Part shown: positions 1 through 5,521 of the stretch, in pieces | Layout of the letters: each line of letters opens with the position of its first letter | Position numbering within the stretch: position 1 is the first letter of the stretch | Source of the DNA: CAZDGB01 sp964504645 | GTDB taxonomy: Bacteria; Planctomycetota; Planctomycetia; Planctomycetales; Planctomycetaceae | Reading direction: 5' to 3' | NCBI GenBank assembly: GCA_964504645.1 | Contig: CAZDGB010000373.1 | Span: 1 to 6,051, forward strand | DNA length: 6,051 nt | Program-made: the position numbers and the translations under genes | The notes under the pieces: generated by a model | Told to the model about the DNA's origin: nothing | Database searches by the model: none | The model's input: only the letters and a program-made list of their open reading frames with translations

Positions 1-977
1 AGGAATCGTTCGGCGCGGCGCTGCAGTATTTCACCGGCTCGAAAGAGCATAACATCGTCATCCGCCGCCGCGCGCAGGAGCGCGGCCTCAAAATCAACGA
101 ATACGCCGTGACGCGCGGCGAGAAGTACGTCGCCGGGCGGACGGAGGAAGAAGTCTATGCCGCCGTCGATCTGCCGTGGATTCCCCCCGAACTGCGGGAG
201 AACCGCGGCGAAATCGAGCTCGCCGAGCAGAACAAGTTGCCGAAGCTGGTCGAACTGGACGACATCCAGGGCGATCTGCACATGCACACGACGGCGAGCG
301 ACGGGACGGCGAGCATCCAGGAAATGGCCGAAGCCGCCAAGGCCCGCGGGCTGAAGTACATCGCCATCACCGACCATTCCAAGCGCGTCAGCATGGCGCA
401 CGGTCTCGACGCCGAGCGGCTGCGGGCCCACTGGCAGGAAATCCGCAAAGTCCGCGAGAAGATGAAAGGAATCGAAATCCTCTGCGGCATCGAATGCGAC
501 ATTCTCGAAGACGCGACGATGGACCTCGACGATGAAGTTTTGTCGGAAGCCGACTGGGTAATCGCCGTCCTGCATTACGGACTCAAGCAGCCGGGCGAGC
601 AGATTCAAAAGCGCCTCTTGAACGCGATTCGCAACCCGAACGTCGACATCATCGGGCATCCGACGGGCCGCATGATTGGGCATCGTCCCGGCGCGGACGT
701 TTCGTTTCCGGAAGTCTTCAAAGCCGCCGCCGACCACGGCGTGATGATGGAGATCAACGCCAACCCTGCGCGGCTCGACCTCGACGACATTCACGCCGCG
801 GCGGCGAAAGACCACGGCATCCCCATTGTCATCAACACCGACTCCCACGCGACGAACGGCTTCCAGGTGCTGGAATACGGCGTGTATCAAGCCCGCCGCG
901 CCGGTCTGACGAAACACGATGTCGCCAACACGCGGTCGCTGAAGGAATTCCGCAAATTCATCGAGCGGAAGAAGTGA
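1..977 (+). CDS. polX: PolX-type DNA polymerase/3'-5' exonuclease, C-terminal part with PHP domain (5' end outside window)
   Basis: The reading frame is open from base 3, so the gene starts left of the window; 324 residues are visible against about 570 for a full bacterial PolX. The first codons read ESFGAALQYFTGSKEHN and lead into RRRAQERGLKINEY, the typical end of the polymerase part. The rest is a PHP phosphoesterase domain with the metal-ligand motifs in order: DLHMHT (bases 273-290), ITDHS, MAHG, GIECDI, LHYGL, IGHPTGR, MEINANP and NTDSHA. All expected His, Asp and Glu ligands appear present, so a working manganese-dependent 3'-5' exonuclease is predicted. In the family, the polymerase half fills short gaps in base-excision repair and the PHP half trims 3' ends, in the cytoplasm. 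GTG at 108 is internal, not the start. The palindromic element starting at 983 lies five bases past the stop. A lone PHP protein is unlikely given the polymerase-type residues before base 108. Confidence 0.93.
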   Translation, partial: ESFGAALQYFTGSKEHNIVIRRRAQERGLKINEYAVTRGEKYVAGRTEEEVYAAVDLPWIPPELRENRGEIELAEQNKLPKLVELDDIQGDLHMHTTASDGTASIQEMAEAAKARGLKYIAITDHSKRVSMAHGLDAERLRAHWQEIRKVREKMKGIEILCGIECDILEDATMDLDDEVLSEADWVIAVLHYGLKQPGEQIQKRLLNAIRNPNVDIIGHPTGRMIGHRPGADVSFPEVFKAAADHGVMMEINANPARLDLDDIHAAAAKDHGIPIVINTDSHATNGFQVLEYGVYQARRAGLTKHDVANTRSLKEFRKFIERKK

Positions 978-982
978 AAGCG

Positions 983-1105
983 TCTCTCGCCAAGACGCGA
1001 AGACGCTAAGTTCGCAGAGAAAACCGAAAGACTTCGGTCAGTTTATCTCTCAGCGGATTTCATTCTTCTTTACGCCCCTTGGCGACTTCGCGCCTTGGCG
1101 AGAGA
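983..1105. repeat. Palindromic intergenic element, copy 1 (CGCNAAGN octamer arms)
   Basis: The outer arms 983-1002 (TCTCTCGCCAAGACGCGAAG) and 1086-1105 are inverted repeats matching at 19 of 20 positions. The left arm reads as near-tandem octamers: CGCCAAGA, CGCGAAGA, CGCTAAGT. The complement of the right arm reads CGCCAAGG, CGCGAAGT, CGCCAAGG. A second inverted repeat sits inside: ACCGAA (1023-1028) with TTCGGT (1033-1038), extended by AGAGA (1016-1020) with TCTCT (1046-1050). A transcript could therefore form a long hairpin. The element fills most of the 183-base gap between the polX-like and amidohydrolase genes, and no protein-coding content is supported. It could be a small non-autonomous mobile element, a transcript-end or processing structure, or both. 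Copy 2 is at 2069-2156. No convincing target-site duplication was seen. Confidence 0.8.
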
Positions 1106-1160
1106 GGCTTTGGCTCTTTAAGATGGCACCAACTGACGGACGCACCGCTGAGGAAGATCC

Positions 1161-2054
1161 ATGCTCGTCGACATTCATACCAACCTGATGTGGTATCCCG
1201 ACCATTACTCCGAGGAGTTCGTCGAATTCGCGTGGGCGGCGAAGAAGGCCAAGATGCGGCTGACGCCCGACGTCCATTGCGACGTCGACGACACGAGCTG
1301 GAAGCACAACTTCGACTGCAAGCCGGAACAACTTCTCAAGGCGTGCGCCAATTGCGACAAGGCGATCGTCTTCGCCATTGACGCCCCATTCTGCGGCATC
1401 ACGGGCGATCAAGAGGCCGTGGCGAAGTTTGCCAAAGAGAACTCGAACAAGTTCACCGCGTGGTGTTCCGTCGATCCGCAGCGGCCGGATGCCGTCGATC
1501 GGCTCGAACACTACATCACCAAACTCGGGATGCGGGGGCTGAAGCTTGGCCCGGTTTACCAGGGATTCGATCCGGCCGATCCGAAGTATTTGCCTCTCTT
1601 CAAAAAAGCCGAAAAGCTCGGCATTCCGATCAACTGGCATCAAGGCACGTCGTTCGTGCGGCCGGGACCGCTGAAATATTCGAACCCCATCGCGCTGGAA
1701 GACATCGCCATCGCCTGCCCGGAATTGCGGATGATCATCTCGCACATGGGCCACCCGTGGGAGACCGAGTGCGTCGTCCTCGTCCGCAAGCATCCGCATC
1801 TCTACATGGACACGAGCGCCCTGCACTATCGCCCGTGGCGGCACTGGCAGGCGTTCATCACGGCGATGGAGTACGGCGTCGACCACAAACTGATCTTCGG
1901 CTCGGATTTTCCCTCAGCGACGCCCGAACAAGCGATCGCCGGCCTGTGGAAAGTGAACGACATCGTCGAAGGAACGAAGTTCCCGAAAGTCCCGAAAGAC
2001 GTGATCCACAACATGATCTACGAAAATTGGAAACAGTTGGTGTCATTTGATTGA
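1161..2054 (+). CDS. Amidohydrolase family protein (Amidohydro_2-like TIM barrel)
   Basis: This 297-residue protein has the order of motifs of PF04909 hydrolases, the group that includes ACMSD decarboxylase, 2-pyrone-4,6-dicarboxylate lactonase and sugar lactonases. Visible signatures are DIHTN at residues 4-8, RGLKLGP at 125-131 (Lys128), NWHQG at 158-162 (His160), SHMGHPW at 194-200 (His195 and His198) and FGSDFP at 246-251 (Asp249). These match the usual barrel metal and catalytic positions, except that the first motif is His-x-Asn instead of His-x-His. The length is normal for the family. There is no signal peptide, so a cytoplasmic enzyme is expected. Eight cysteines are present, including CANC at 62-65. 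The ATG at 1161 is chosen because AGGAAG (1151-1156) sits four bases upstream and the barrel's first strand begins at once. The substrate cannot be read from sequence. The downstream aldolase-family gene hints at a carbon-acid or lactone substrate. Confidence 0.88.
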   Translation: MLVDIHTNLMWYPDHYSEEFVEFAWAAKKAKMRLTPDVHCDVDDTSWKHNFDCKPEQLLKACANCDKAIVFAIDAPFCGITGDQEAVAKFAKENSNKFTAWCSVDPQRPDAVDRLEHYITKLGMRGLKLGPVYQGFDPADPKYLPLFKKAEKLGIPINWHQGTSFVRPGPLKYSNPIALEDIAIACPELRMIISHMGHPWETECVVLVRKHPHLYMDTSALHYRPWRHWQAFITAMEYGVDHKLIFGSDFPSATPEQAIAGLWKVNDIVEGTKFPKVPKDVIHNMIYENWKQLVSFD

Positions 2055-2068
2055 GATTCAGAAAGACA

Positions 2069-2156
2069 TCTCTCGCAAAGGCGCCAAGTCGCGAAGCGCA
2101 CAAAGAAAACGAAGGGCTTCTTGGCGAACTTTGCGCCTTCGCGTCTTTGCGAGAGA
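2069..2156. repeat. Palindromic intergenic element, copy 2 (CGCNAAGN octamer arms)
   Basis: The left arm starts TCTCTCGCAAAGGCGCCAAG at 2069. The right arm, about 2117-2156, is its imperfect inverted copy; its complement begins TCTCTCGCAAAGACGCGAAG. Both arms resolve into octamers of the form CGCNAAGN, with positions 4 and 8 variable. The middle, AAAGAAAACGAAGGGCTTC (2102-2120), resembles AGAGAAAACCGAAAGACTTC (1016-1035) in copy 1, so the two are members of one family rather than chance palindromes. This copy is shorter (88 against 123 bases). It begins 15 bases after the amidohydrolase stop and ends just before the AAAGAGG ribosome binding site of the next gene. A role in transcript termination or stability is possible but unproven. 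Confidence 0.8.
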
Positions 2157-2162
2157 GGTATT

Positions 2163-2169
2163 AAAGAGG
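2163..2169 (+). promoter_or_regulatory. Ribosome binding site fixing the start of the DHDPS-family gene
   Basis: AAAGAGG lies five bases before the ATG at 2175. It decides the start: an in-frame TTG at 2121 would add 18 residues encoded by the right arm of the palindromic element, which have no family counterpart. Confidence 0.7.
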
Positions 2170-2174
2170 CCATC

Positions 2175-3083
2175 ATGAAGCAACTCGATCTTGCCCGCTT
2201 GGATACCGTGCAGTTGGTGCCGCCGACGCCGTTTTCGGACGACGGGCGGCAGGTGAAATACGACGAACTGAGCCGGTTCATCCAGTCGGTGGTGAAAGCC
2301 GGCGTCTCGGTGCTGTTGCCGGCGGCGGGGACAGGGGAGTTTCATTCCCTGTCGGCGGACGAAGTCGTCGGCTGCGTGGAGGCGACGCGGAAAGCGGCGC
2401 CGAAGGCCGTCGTCGTCGCGCCGATCGGGTTCGGCGTCGGACATGCGGCGCAGATCGGCCAGCGGGCCGCGGAGGCCGGCGCAGACGCGGCGCTGTTGAT
2501 GCCGCCGATTCATCCCTACCTGAGCGACGAAGGATTCCGCGAATATTTCGAAGCGATTGCCGCGGCGGTGCCATTGCCGCTGCTGGCCTATAAGAAAGGC
2601 CCGAATCCCAGCGACGGGCTATTGACCGAACTCGGCCGCAAGGGCCGGCTCGTCGGCGTGAAGTACGCGGTGAACGAAATGGACGCCTTCACCAAATTCG
2701 TCGCTACCAACCGCGGCCGTTTGGGCCTGTACTGCGGCACGGCGGAACGGTTTGCCCCGTTCTTCGCCCTCGCCGGAGCGACTGGCTTCACGAGCGGCCT
2801 GGCGAATCTGACGCCGAAGCTTTCGCTCGCCATGCATGCGGCGCTGAAGGCCGGGAACTACGCGGAGGCGATGCGGATCCTGACCATCGTTCGTCCCATC
2901 GAAGACTTCCGGGCGCTCGCCGCCGATTCGTTCAACATTTCGGCGATCAAAGCGGCGATGCAGGTCGCAGGCTGGAACTTCGGTCCCGTCCGCCCGCCGC
3001 AGCGCCGTTTGAACGCCGAGGAACTGGCTCAACTGCGCGCCGTCGTCGAACCGATGCTCGCGGCGGAAGCGAAACTCGCCTGA
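2175..3083 (+). CDS. Dihydrodipicolinate synthase/KdgD-family aldolase or dehydratase
   Basis: This 302-residue class I aldolase of the DapA/NanA/KdgD superfamily has the usual family length and a TIM-barrel layout. Near the N-terminus is LVPPTPF (14-20). The substrate carboxylate loop is AAGTGEFHSL (50-59), closer to the GTGEF form of 5-dehydro-4-deoxyglucarate dehydratases (KdgD) than to the GTTGE of lysine-pathway DapA. Tyr139 in LLAYKKGP is the candidate proton-relay tyrosine, and Lys163 in GVKYAV the Schiff-base lysine. The SGLANL stretch (207-212) lies where the conserved late barrel strand is expected. The expected chemistry is Schiff-base aldol cleavage or dehydration of a 2-keto acid in the cytoplasm. 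Best guess is a KdgD-like dehydratase; lysine biosynthesis is less likely because YKKGP replaces the usual YNVP. The gene follows the amidohydrolase after 120 bases of mostly palindromic repeat, so read-through transcription is uncertain. It converges with the minus-strand array seven bases beyond its stop. Confidence 0.85.
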   Translation: MKQLDLARLDTVQLVPPTPFSDDGRQVKYDELSRFIQSVVKAGVSVLLPAAGTGEFHSLSADEVVGCVEATRKAAPKAVVVAPIGFGVGHAAQIGQRAAEAGADAALLMPPIHPYLSDEGFREYFEAIAAAVPLPLLAYKKGPNPSDGLLTELGRKGRLVGVKYAVNEMDAFTKFVATNRGRLGLYCGTAERFAPFFALAGATGFTSGLANLTPKLSLAMHAALKAGNYAEAMRILTIVRPIEDFRALAADSFNISAIKAAMQVAGWNFGPVRPPQRRLNAEELAQLRAVVEPMLAAEAKLA

Positions 3084-3090
3084 ATCGCCG

Positions 3091-3486
3091 TCAACCCGGC
3101 GCTGGCTCCGCACGCCGGGTGTCATCCGGCCGCTTCAGCACGGCCCAGGCGAGCAGGGACCAGGCGGCGATGCGGCAGGCCGCTTTGAGCCCTTTCCAGG
3201 CCATGAACGCCAGCATGTCTCCGTCCAGATGCCGCCGCACGATGTCGCTCCAATTGTTCACATTCAACGCCATGGGCGTGTAGCGCAGTCGGCCGAGCAG
3301 GAGACGTTCGAGATCGGTCATGGCCGTGCTGAGCGCGGTCAACAACAGAGCTGCGACGAACGCCTGGAACGCCACCGGCGCCGCGCGGCGATAACGCCAC
3401 GCGGCAAGGAGCGCGGTGGCCAGCACGACGCTTTCACTCGTGGTGCTCGTGACGTCAAGAAACAAGACGGGACGGATCGGCCACAT
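3091..3486 (-). CDS. Small membrane protein, type A, third copy (A3)
   Basis: This 131-residue hypothetical protein belongs to no family I recognise. It has three hydrophobic segments at about residues 17-30, 37-56 and 101-117. RYRR (31-34) follows the first, and a variable polar loop of about 40 residues separates the second and third. By the positive-inside rule this predicts N-terminus out, basic turn and C-terminus in the cytoplasm. The end reads IAAWSLLAWAVLKRPDD followed by a short proline-rich tail, matching A1 (IAAWSCIAWAVLMRPDD) at 14 of 17 positions. ATG at 3486 is supported by AGGAGA six bases upstream (3493-3498). The first 32 bases overlap the end of B3 in another frame, which suggests translational coupling. 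It is the last gene of the six-gene run and ends eight bases from the convergent aldolase gene. No catalytic or metal-binding motif is visible. Confidence 0.78.
   Translation of the reverse strand: MWPIRPVLFLDVTSTTSESVVLATALLAAWRYRRAAPVAFQAFVAALLLTALSTAMTDLERLLLGRLRYTPMALNVNNWSDIVRRHLDGDMLAFMAWKGLKAACRIAAWSLLAWAVLKRPDDTRRAEPAPG
3094..3120. terminator. Perfect 8-bp inverted repeat at the convergent gene junction (possible bidirectional terminator)
   Basis: ACCCGGCG (3094-3101) and CGCCGGGT (3113-3120) are exact inverted copies separated by 11 bases. They lie just past the stop of the plus-strand aldolase gene and inside the last codons of the minus-strand A3 gene. The GC-rich stem could end transcription from either side. 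No T-run follows on either strand, so this is not a classical intrinsic terminator. The palindrome may also be a by-product of coding for the Ala-Glu-Pro-Ala-Pro-Gly tail. Confidence 0.4.
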
Positions 3487-3871
3487 CCGAAGTCTCCTGC
3501 GCGGGCGGGTCGGGCGGAAGAACGCCGCTGCTGCCGAACACGGCGCGAATGAGGCACCACCAGACCGCGGCGAATAGGGCCAAGGCGAGACAGGGATTCA
3601 CCCACGGAGACGCCAGCCGCGCAACGCGCATCGCCGGCGATGCAGTGTTGTATCTCAGCACGACCTCCTGCCGCAGCCAGTCATCGATGATCGCGGGCAG
3701 CGGCGTCAGCCCGTAGATCACGATCGCCAGGATCAGGAACCGCACCTGCGGCCGGCGCGGGAGCCGGATGCCCAGCACGGCGAGCAGCGCGCCCAGGAAG
3801 ACGAACTCCAGGCCGTACTCCGCCTGGTAAACCATCCAAATCCAGTCCCGTACGCCGAATCGCCAGAGCAT
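3455..3871 (-). CDS. Small membrane protein, type B, third copy (B3)
   Basis: This hypothetical protein of 138 residues has hydrophobic segments at about 20-36, 45-62 and 91-112. LPRRP (37-41) follows the first and is shared in form with B1 (LHRRP) and B2 (LRRRP); FLILAI (45-50) matches the FLLAI/FLAAI of the others. The third segment contains AVWWCLIRAVF, corresponding to LVWWCVLEAAYF in B2 and VVWRLVLKAAFE in B1. The tail after residue 112 is proline-rich and acidic and probably cytoplasmic. ATG at 3871 is preceded by AAAGGTG (3876-3882), four bases away. This gene follows a 57-base break after A2, the only spacer inside the array, so it could have its own transcript start, although no convincing promoter was found. 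No known function. Confidence 0.77.
   Translation of the reverse strand: MLWRFGVRDWIWMVYQAEYGLEFVFLGALLAVLGIRLPRRPQVRFLILAIVIYGLTPLPAIIDDWLRQEVVLRYNTASPAMRVARLASPWVNPCLALALFAAVWWCLIRAVFGSSGVLPPDPPAQETSDVADPSRLVS
3493..3498 (-). promoter_or_regulatory. Ribosome binding site of A3, inside the B3 gene
   Basis: AGGAGA on the minus strand, six bases before the A3 ATG (3484-3486). It is the strongest such site in the array and lies within the B3 coding region, supporting A3 as a real, separately initiated gene despite the 32-base overlap. Confidence 0.65.
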
Positions 3872-3927
3872 GCCACACCTTTCGCCAAACGGCCCGCGAG
3901 CGGTGAGGTCCTTACTGTACGGCCAAT

Positions 3928-4332
3928 TCAGCCGGGAGCGGAAGACAGGTTTCTGGAATCTTGCCGCCGCTCATCCAGCCGCCGCAGTACGGCCCAGGCG
4001 ATGAATCCCCAGCACGCGACATCCAGGCACTGCTTCAACGGGCCGTACGCGGCTTGAATGGAGCGAATGAAGAAGACGACCGCCGTGTCGTCCAGGCTCG
4101 CCGGGTTGTGCACCTGCCGCAACAGAGGCTCCTGCGGAAACAACAGCCACGGTAAGGAGATCAAGGCGACGTACCCCAGATCGAGTGCCCGGCAGCCGAC
4201 GGCGTACAGCAGATACCGCGTGACGTGTGGATCCCGTTCCCGGCGCGCACGGCAAATGCGCCACACGATGGTCACGATGGCCGCACGGCTGGCGAGGTCG
4301 AGTGCGCCGAAGAGAGTATCCAGCAGCGTCAT
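3928..4332 (-). CDS. Small membrane protein, type A, second copy (A2)
   Basis: Hypothetical protein of 134 residues with hydrophobic segments at about 8-26, 40-65 and 102-117. A strongly basic turn, RICRARRERD (25-34), follows the first. The loop between segments two and three carries the most divergent sequence (PQEPLLRQVHNPASLDD). The third segment ends GFIAWAVLRRLDERR, the type A signature (AWAVL followed by a basic or acidic run), but it lacks the RPDD of A1 and A3, so this is the most diverged A copy. The tail ends SAPG, close to the PAPG of A3. The ATG shares bases with the B2 stop (ATGA overlap at 4329-4332), and no strong ribosome binding site precedes it, so its translation probably depends on ribosomes finishing B2. 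Function unknown. Confidence 0.76.
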   Translation of the reverse strand: MTLLDTLFGALDLASRAAIVTIVWRICRARRERDPHVTRYLLYAVGCRALDLGYVALISLPWLLFPQEPLLRQVHNPASLDDTAVVFFIRSIQAAYGPLKQCLDVACWGFIAWAVLRRLDERRQDSRNLSSAPG

Positions 4333-4739
4333 CGGCTTTCGCCCGCAGAAGCCGCGCGGTCGTCGTCGCCGTCGAAGTCATTTGTGCAGAAGTATGCGGC
4401 CTCCAGCACGCACCACCACACGAGGCCTTGGATCACGACGATCGACAGTTGCACCACGCCGCCGACCGCGTGACCGATGGAGTTCACCGTGCCGGCCGTC
4501 GTGAATCCCGGCGAGAGGTAGTTGAATCCTTCCCACAGCGCGCGGCTGACTCCGCGCGGCACGTACGTCAGCGCGATCGCCGCCAGAAACCACCACAACT
4601 GCCGGGGACGACGACGCAGCTTCACCACCGCCCAGCAGGCAATCGCCGCGAGCACCACGTCGAGGACATGCCGCTGACCTAAGGTGAGCAGTTCGGACAG
4701 CACTCGCGGCAAACCGGATTGTTGGATCGCTGTCAGCAT
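4329..4739 (-). CDS. Small membrane protein, type B, second copy (B2)
   Basis: Hypothetical protein of 136 residues. Hydrophobic segments lie at about 24-40, 49-66 and 92-116. The turn LRRRPRQ (41-47) and the following FLAAIALT align with LHRRPRE and FLLAIGLT in B1, giving 11 identities over 18 positions, the clearest B-B match. The third segment contains GLVWWCVLEAAYF, like AVWWCLIRAVF in B3. The C-terminal tail is very acidic (NDFDGDDD, 120-127) and is expected in the cytoplasm. The start overlaps the end of A1 by seven bases, and the gene ends in the ATGA shared with A2. No clear ribosome binding site precedes the ATG, so coupling to A1 is likely. Family and function are not recognised. 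Confidence 0.76.
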   Translation of the reverse strand: MLTAIQQSGLPRVLSELLTLGQRHVLDVVLAAIACWAVVKLRRRPRQLWWFLAAIALTYVPRGVSRALWEGFNYLSPGFTTAGTVNSIGHAVGGVVQLSIVVIQGLVWWCVLEAAYFCTNDFDGDDDRAASAGESR

Positions 4740-5107
4740 GGCGGCGGCTCGGAACGCGGGATGTCATCGGGCCGCATCAACACGGCCCAGGCGATGCAGG
4801 ACCACGCGGCGATGGAACATCCAGCGTAAAACACCTGGAACGCGAGTGATTTCAGCACGGCGGGATTCATCAAGCTGAATTTGTCGTCAAGCGTGAGACG
4901 TTGTGGTTCCGTCCAAAGTAAGTCCACCAATTGCGCAACGCTGGCGAAGAGGCCCAAACCCTGGAAACAAATTGCGGCGAACAACCAGCGCGAAGCAAGA
5001 GGACGCTGTTCGCTTTGACGGCGGAGGATCAGCGCGACGACGGCCAGCACTGCGACACTGCCGATTAGCCGGATGGACAACGTGATCCACCACAAATCTC
5101 CGGTCAT
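4733..5107 (-). CDS. Small membrane protein, type A, first copy (A1)
   Basis: The shortest member, 124 residues. Hydrophobic segments lie at about 12-28, 40-62 and 93-111. LRRQSEQR (28-35) forms the basic turn. The loop (63-92) is rich in polar residues and presumably outside. The end, IAAWSCIAWAVLMRPDD plus SEPPPC, is nearly that of A3, and the encoding DNA (4762-4814) matches 3120-3172 at 45 of 53 bases, which shows direct paralogy. The start is supported by GGAGA (5115-5119) seven bases upstream and by the four-base ATGA overlap with B1. The C-terminal cysteine is the last residue and is unusual among the copies. Function unknown; probably acts together with its B partner in the membrane. 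Confidence 0.77.
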   Translation of the reverse strand: MTGDLWWITLSIRLIGSVAVLAVVALILRRQSEQRPLASRWLFAAICFQGLGLFASVAQLVDLLWTEPQRLTLDDKFSLMNPAVLKSLAFQVFYAGCSIAAWSCIAWAVLMRPDDIPRSEPPPC

Positions 5108-5511
5108 GCGGCATTCTCCGATGCGTCTTCGGCATCCGGGCTCGCGAGCGTTTCAAACGCCGCTTTCAACACAAGCCGCCACACGACGCCGAACAGCAGC
5201 ATGCCGGCAACCGCCTCCGCGATCCCGAGGGTGACGTGAAGCGGCGTCAGTATGGCGGGGTCTGTCACGCCTTGGATGCGATTCAAAAAGGTGATCGGCA
5301 GGAAGGCAAAAATAGGGAGCCAGTGACTGAACAATGTCAGACCGATTGCCAACAGAAACAATCGCGCCTCGCGCGGCCGTCTATGCAGTTGCGTGAACGC
5401 CAAGCCCGCCAGCAACAAGAGAAATAATTCGGGGAGCGTTGAAATCGACTGGGACAGCGCCGCGAACCAGTGGGTTGTTTGCCTGGGCCAGAGGAAATTG
5501 AGGAAAGACAT
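5104..5511 (-). CDS. Small membrane protein, type B, first copy (B1)
   Basis: Hypothetical protein of 135 residues and the first of the six-gene array. Hydrophobic segments are at about 26-41, 50-73 and 94-117. LHRRPRE (42-48) separates the first two, and VVWRLVLKAAFE (109-120) ends the third. The tail is acidic and polar (SPDAEDASENAA). An N-terminal stretch with several Trp, Phe and His residues precedes the first segment and is predicted to lie outside the membrane. ATG at 5511 is preferred over an in-frame TTG at 5541 because AGAGGA (5516-5521) is four bases upstream and the extra ten residues are polar with no counterpart in B2 or B3. The gene starts 45 bases after the DUF1501 stop with no obvious terminator between, so it may share that transcript. 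Function unknown. Confidence 0.74.
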   Translation of the reverse strand: MSFLNFLWPRQTTHWFAALSQSISTLPELFLLLLAGLAFTQLHRRPREARLFLLAIGLTLFSHWLPIFAFLPITFLNRIQGVTDPAILTPLHVTLGIAEAVAGMLLFGVVWRLVLKAAFETLASPDAEDASENAA

Positions 5512-5515
5512 AAAA

Positions 5516-5521
5516 TCCTCT
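5516..5521 (-). promoter_or_regulatory. Ribosome binding site deciding the B1 start
   Basis: AGAGGA on the minus strand, four bases before the ATG at 5509-5511. It favours this ATG over the TTG at 5539-5541 and marks where translation of the membrane-protein array begins after the DUF1501 gene. Confidence 0.6.

Noticed and set aside
1050..1886. A 278-codon minus-strand open frame opposite the amidohydrolase gene
   Set aside because: Its sequence is Arg/Asp/Val-rich antisense shadow with no family motif, and its end runs through the palindromic element. The plus strand carries clear catalytic motifs.
983..2156. CRISPR array or tRNA-like structures in the repeat-filled gaps
   Set aside because: The repeats are inverted and octameric without regular unique spacers, no cas gene is present, and no cloverleaf or CCA end can be drawn.
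2121..2174. TTG start at 2121 giving an 18-residue longer aldolase-family protein
   Set aside because: The extra residues come from the palindromic element, and the ATG at 2175 has a well-placed AAAGAGG and starts at the normal family N-terminus.
2619..3125. A 168-codon minus-strand open frame opposite the aldolase-family gene
   Set aside because: It is low-complexity arginine-rich antisense translation of a gene with convincing active-site motifs, as expected in GC-rich DNA.
3872..3927. Promoter or terminator in the spacer between A2 and B3
   Set aside because: No convincing -35/-10 pair or stem with a T-run could be found; only the B3 ribosome binding site is supportable.
4058..4682. Overlapping plus-strand open frames of about 150 codons across the membrane-protein array
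   Set aside because: They are arginine-, proline- and histidine-rich and lack conserved motifs. The minus strand holds coherent paralogous membrane proteins with linked starts and stops.
3091..5511. The six small genes as frameshifted fragments of one large transporter
   Set aside because: Each unit repeats the same three-segment plan and most have their own ribosome binding site. Paralogy between units (A1/A3 and B1/B2) argues for separate genes, and no known transporter motif spans them.
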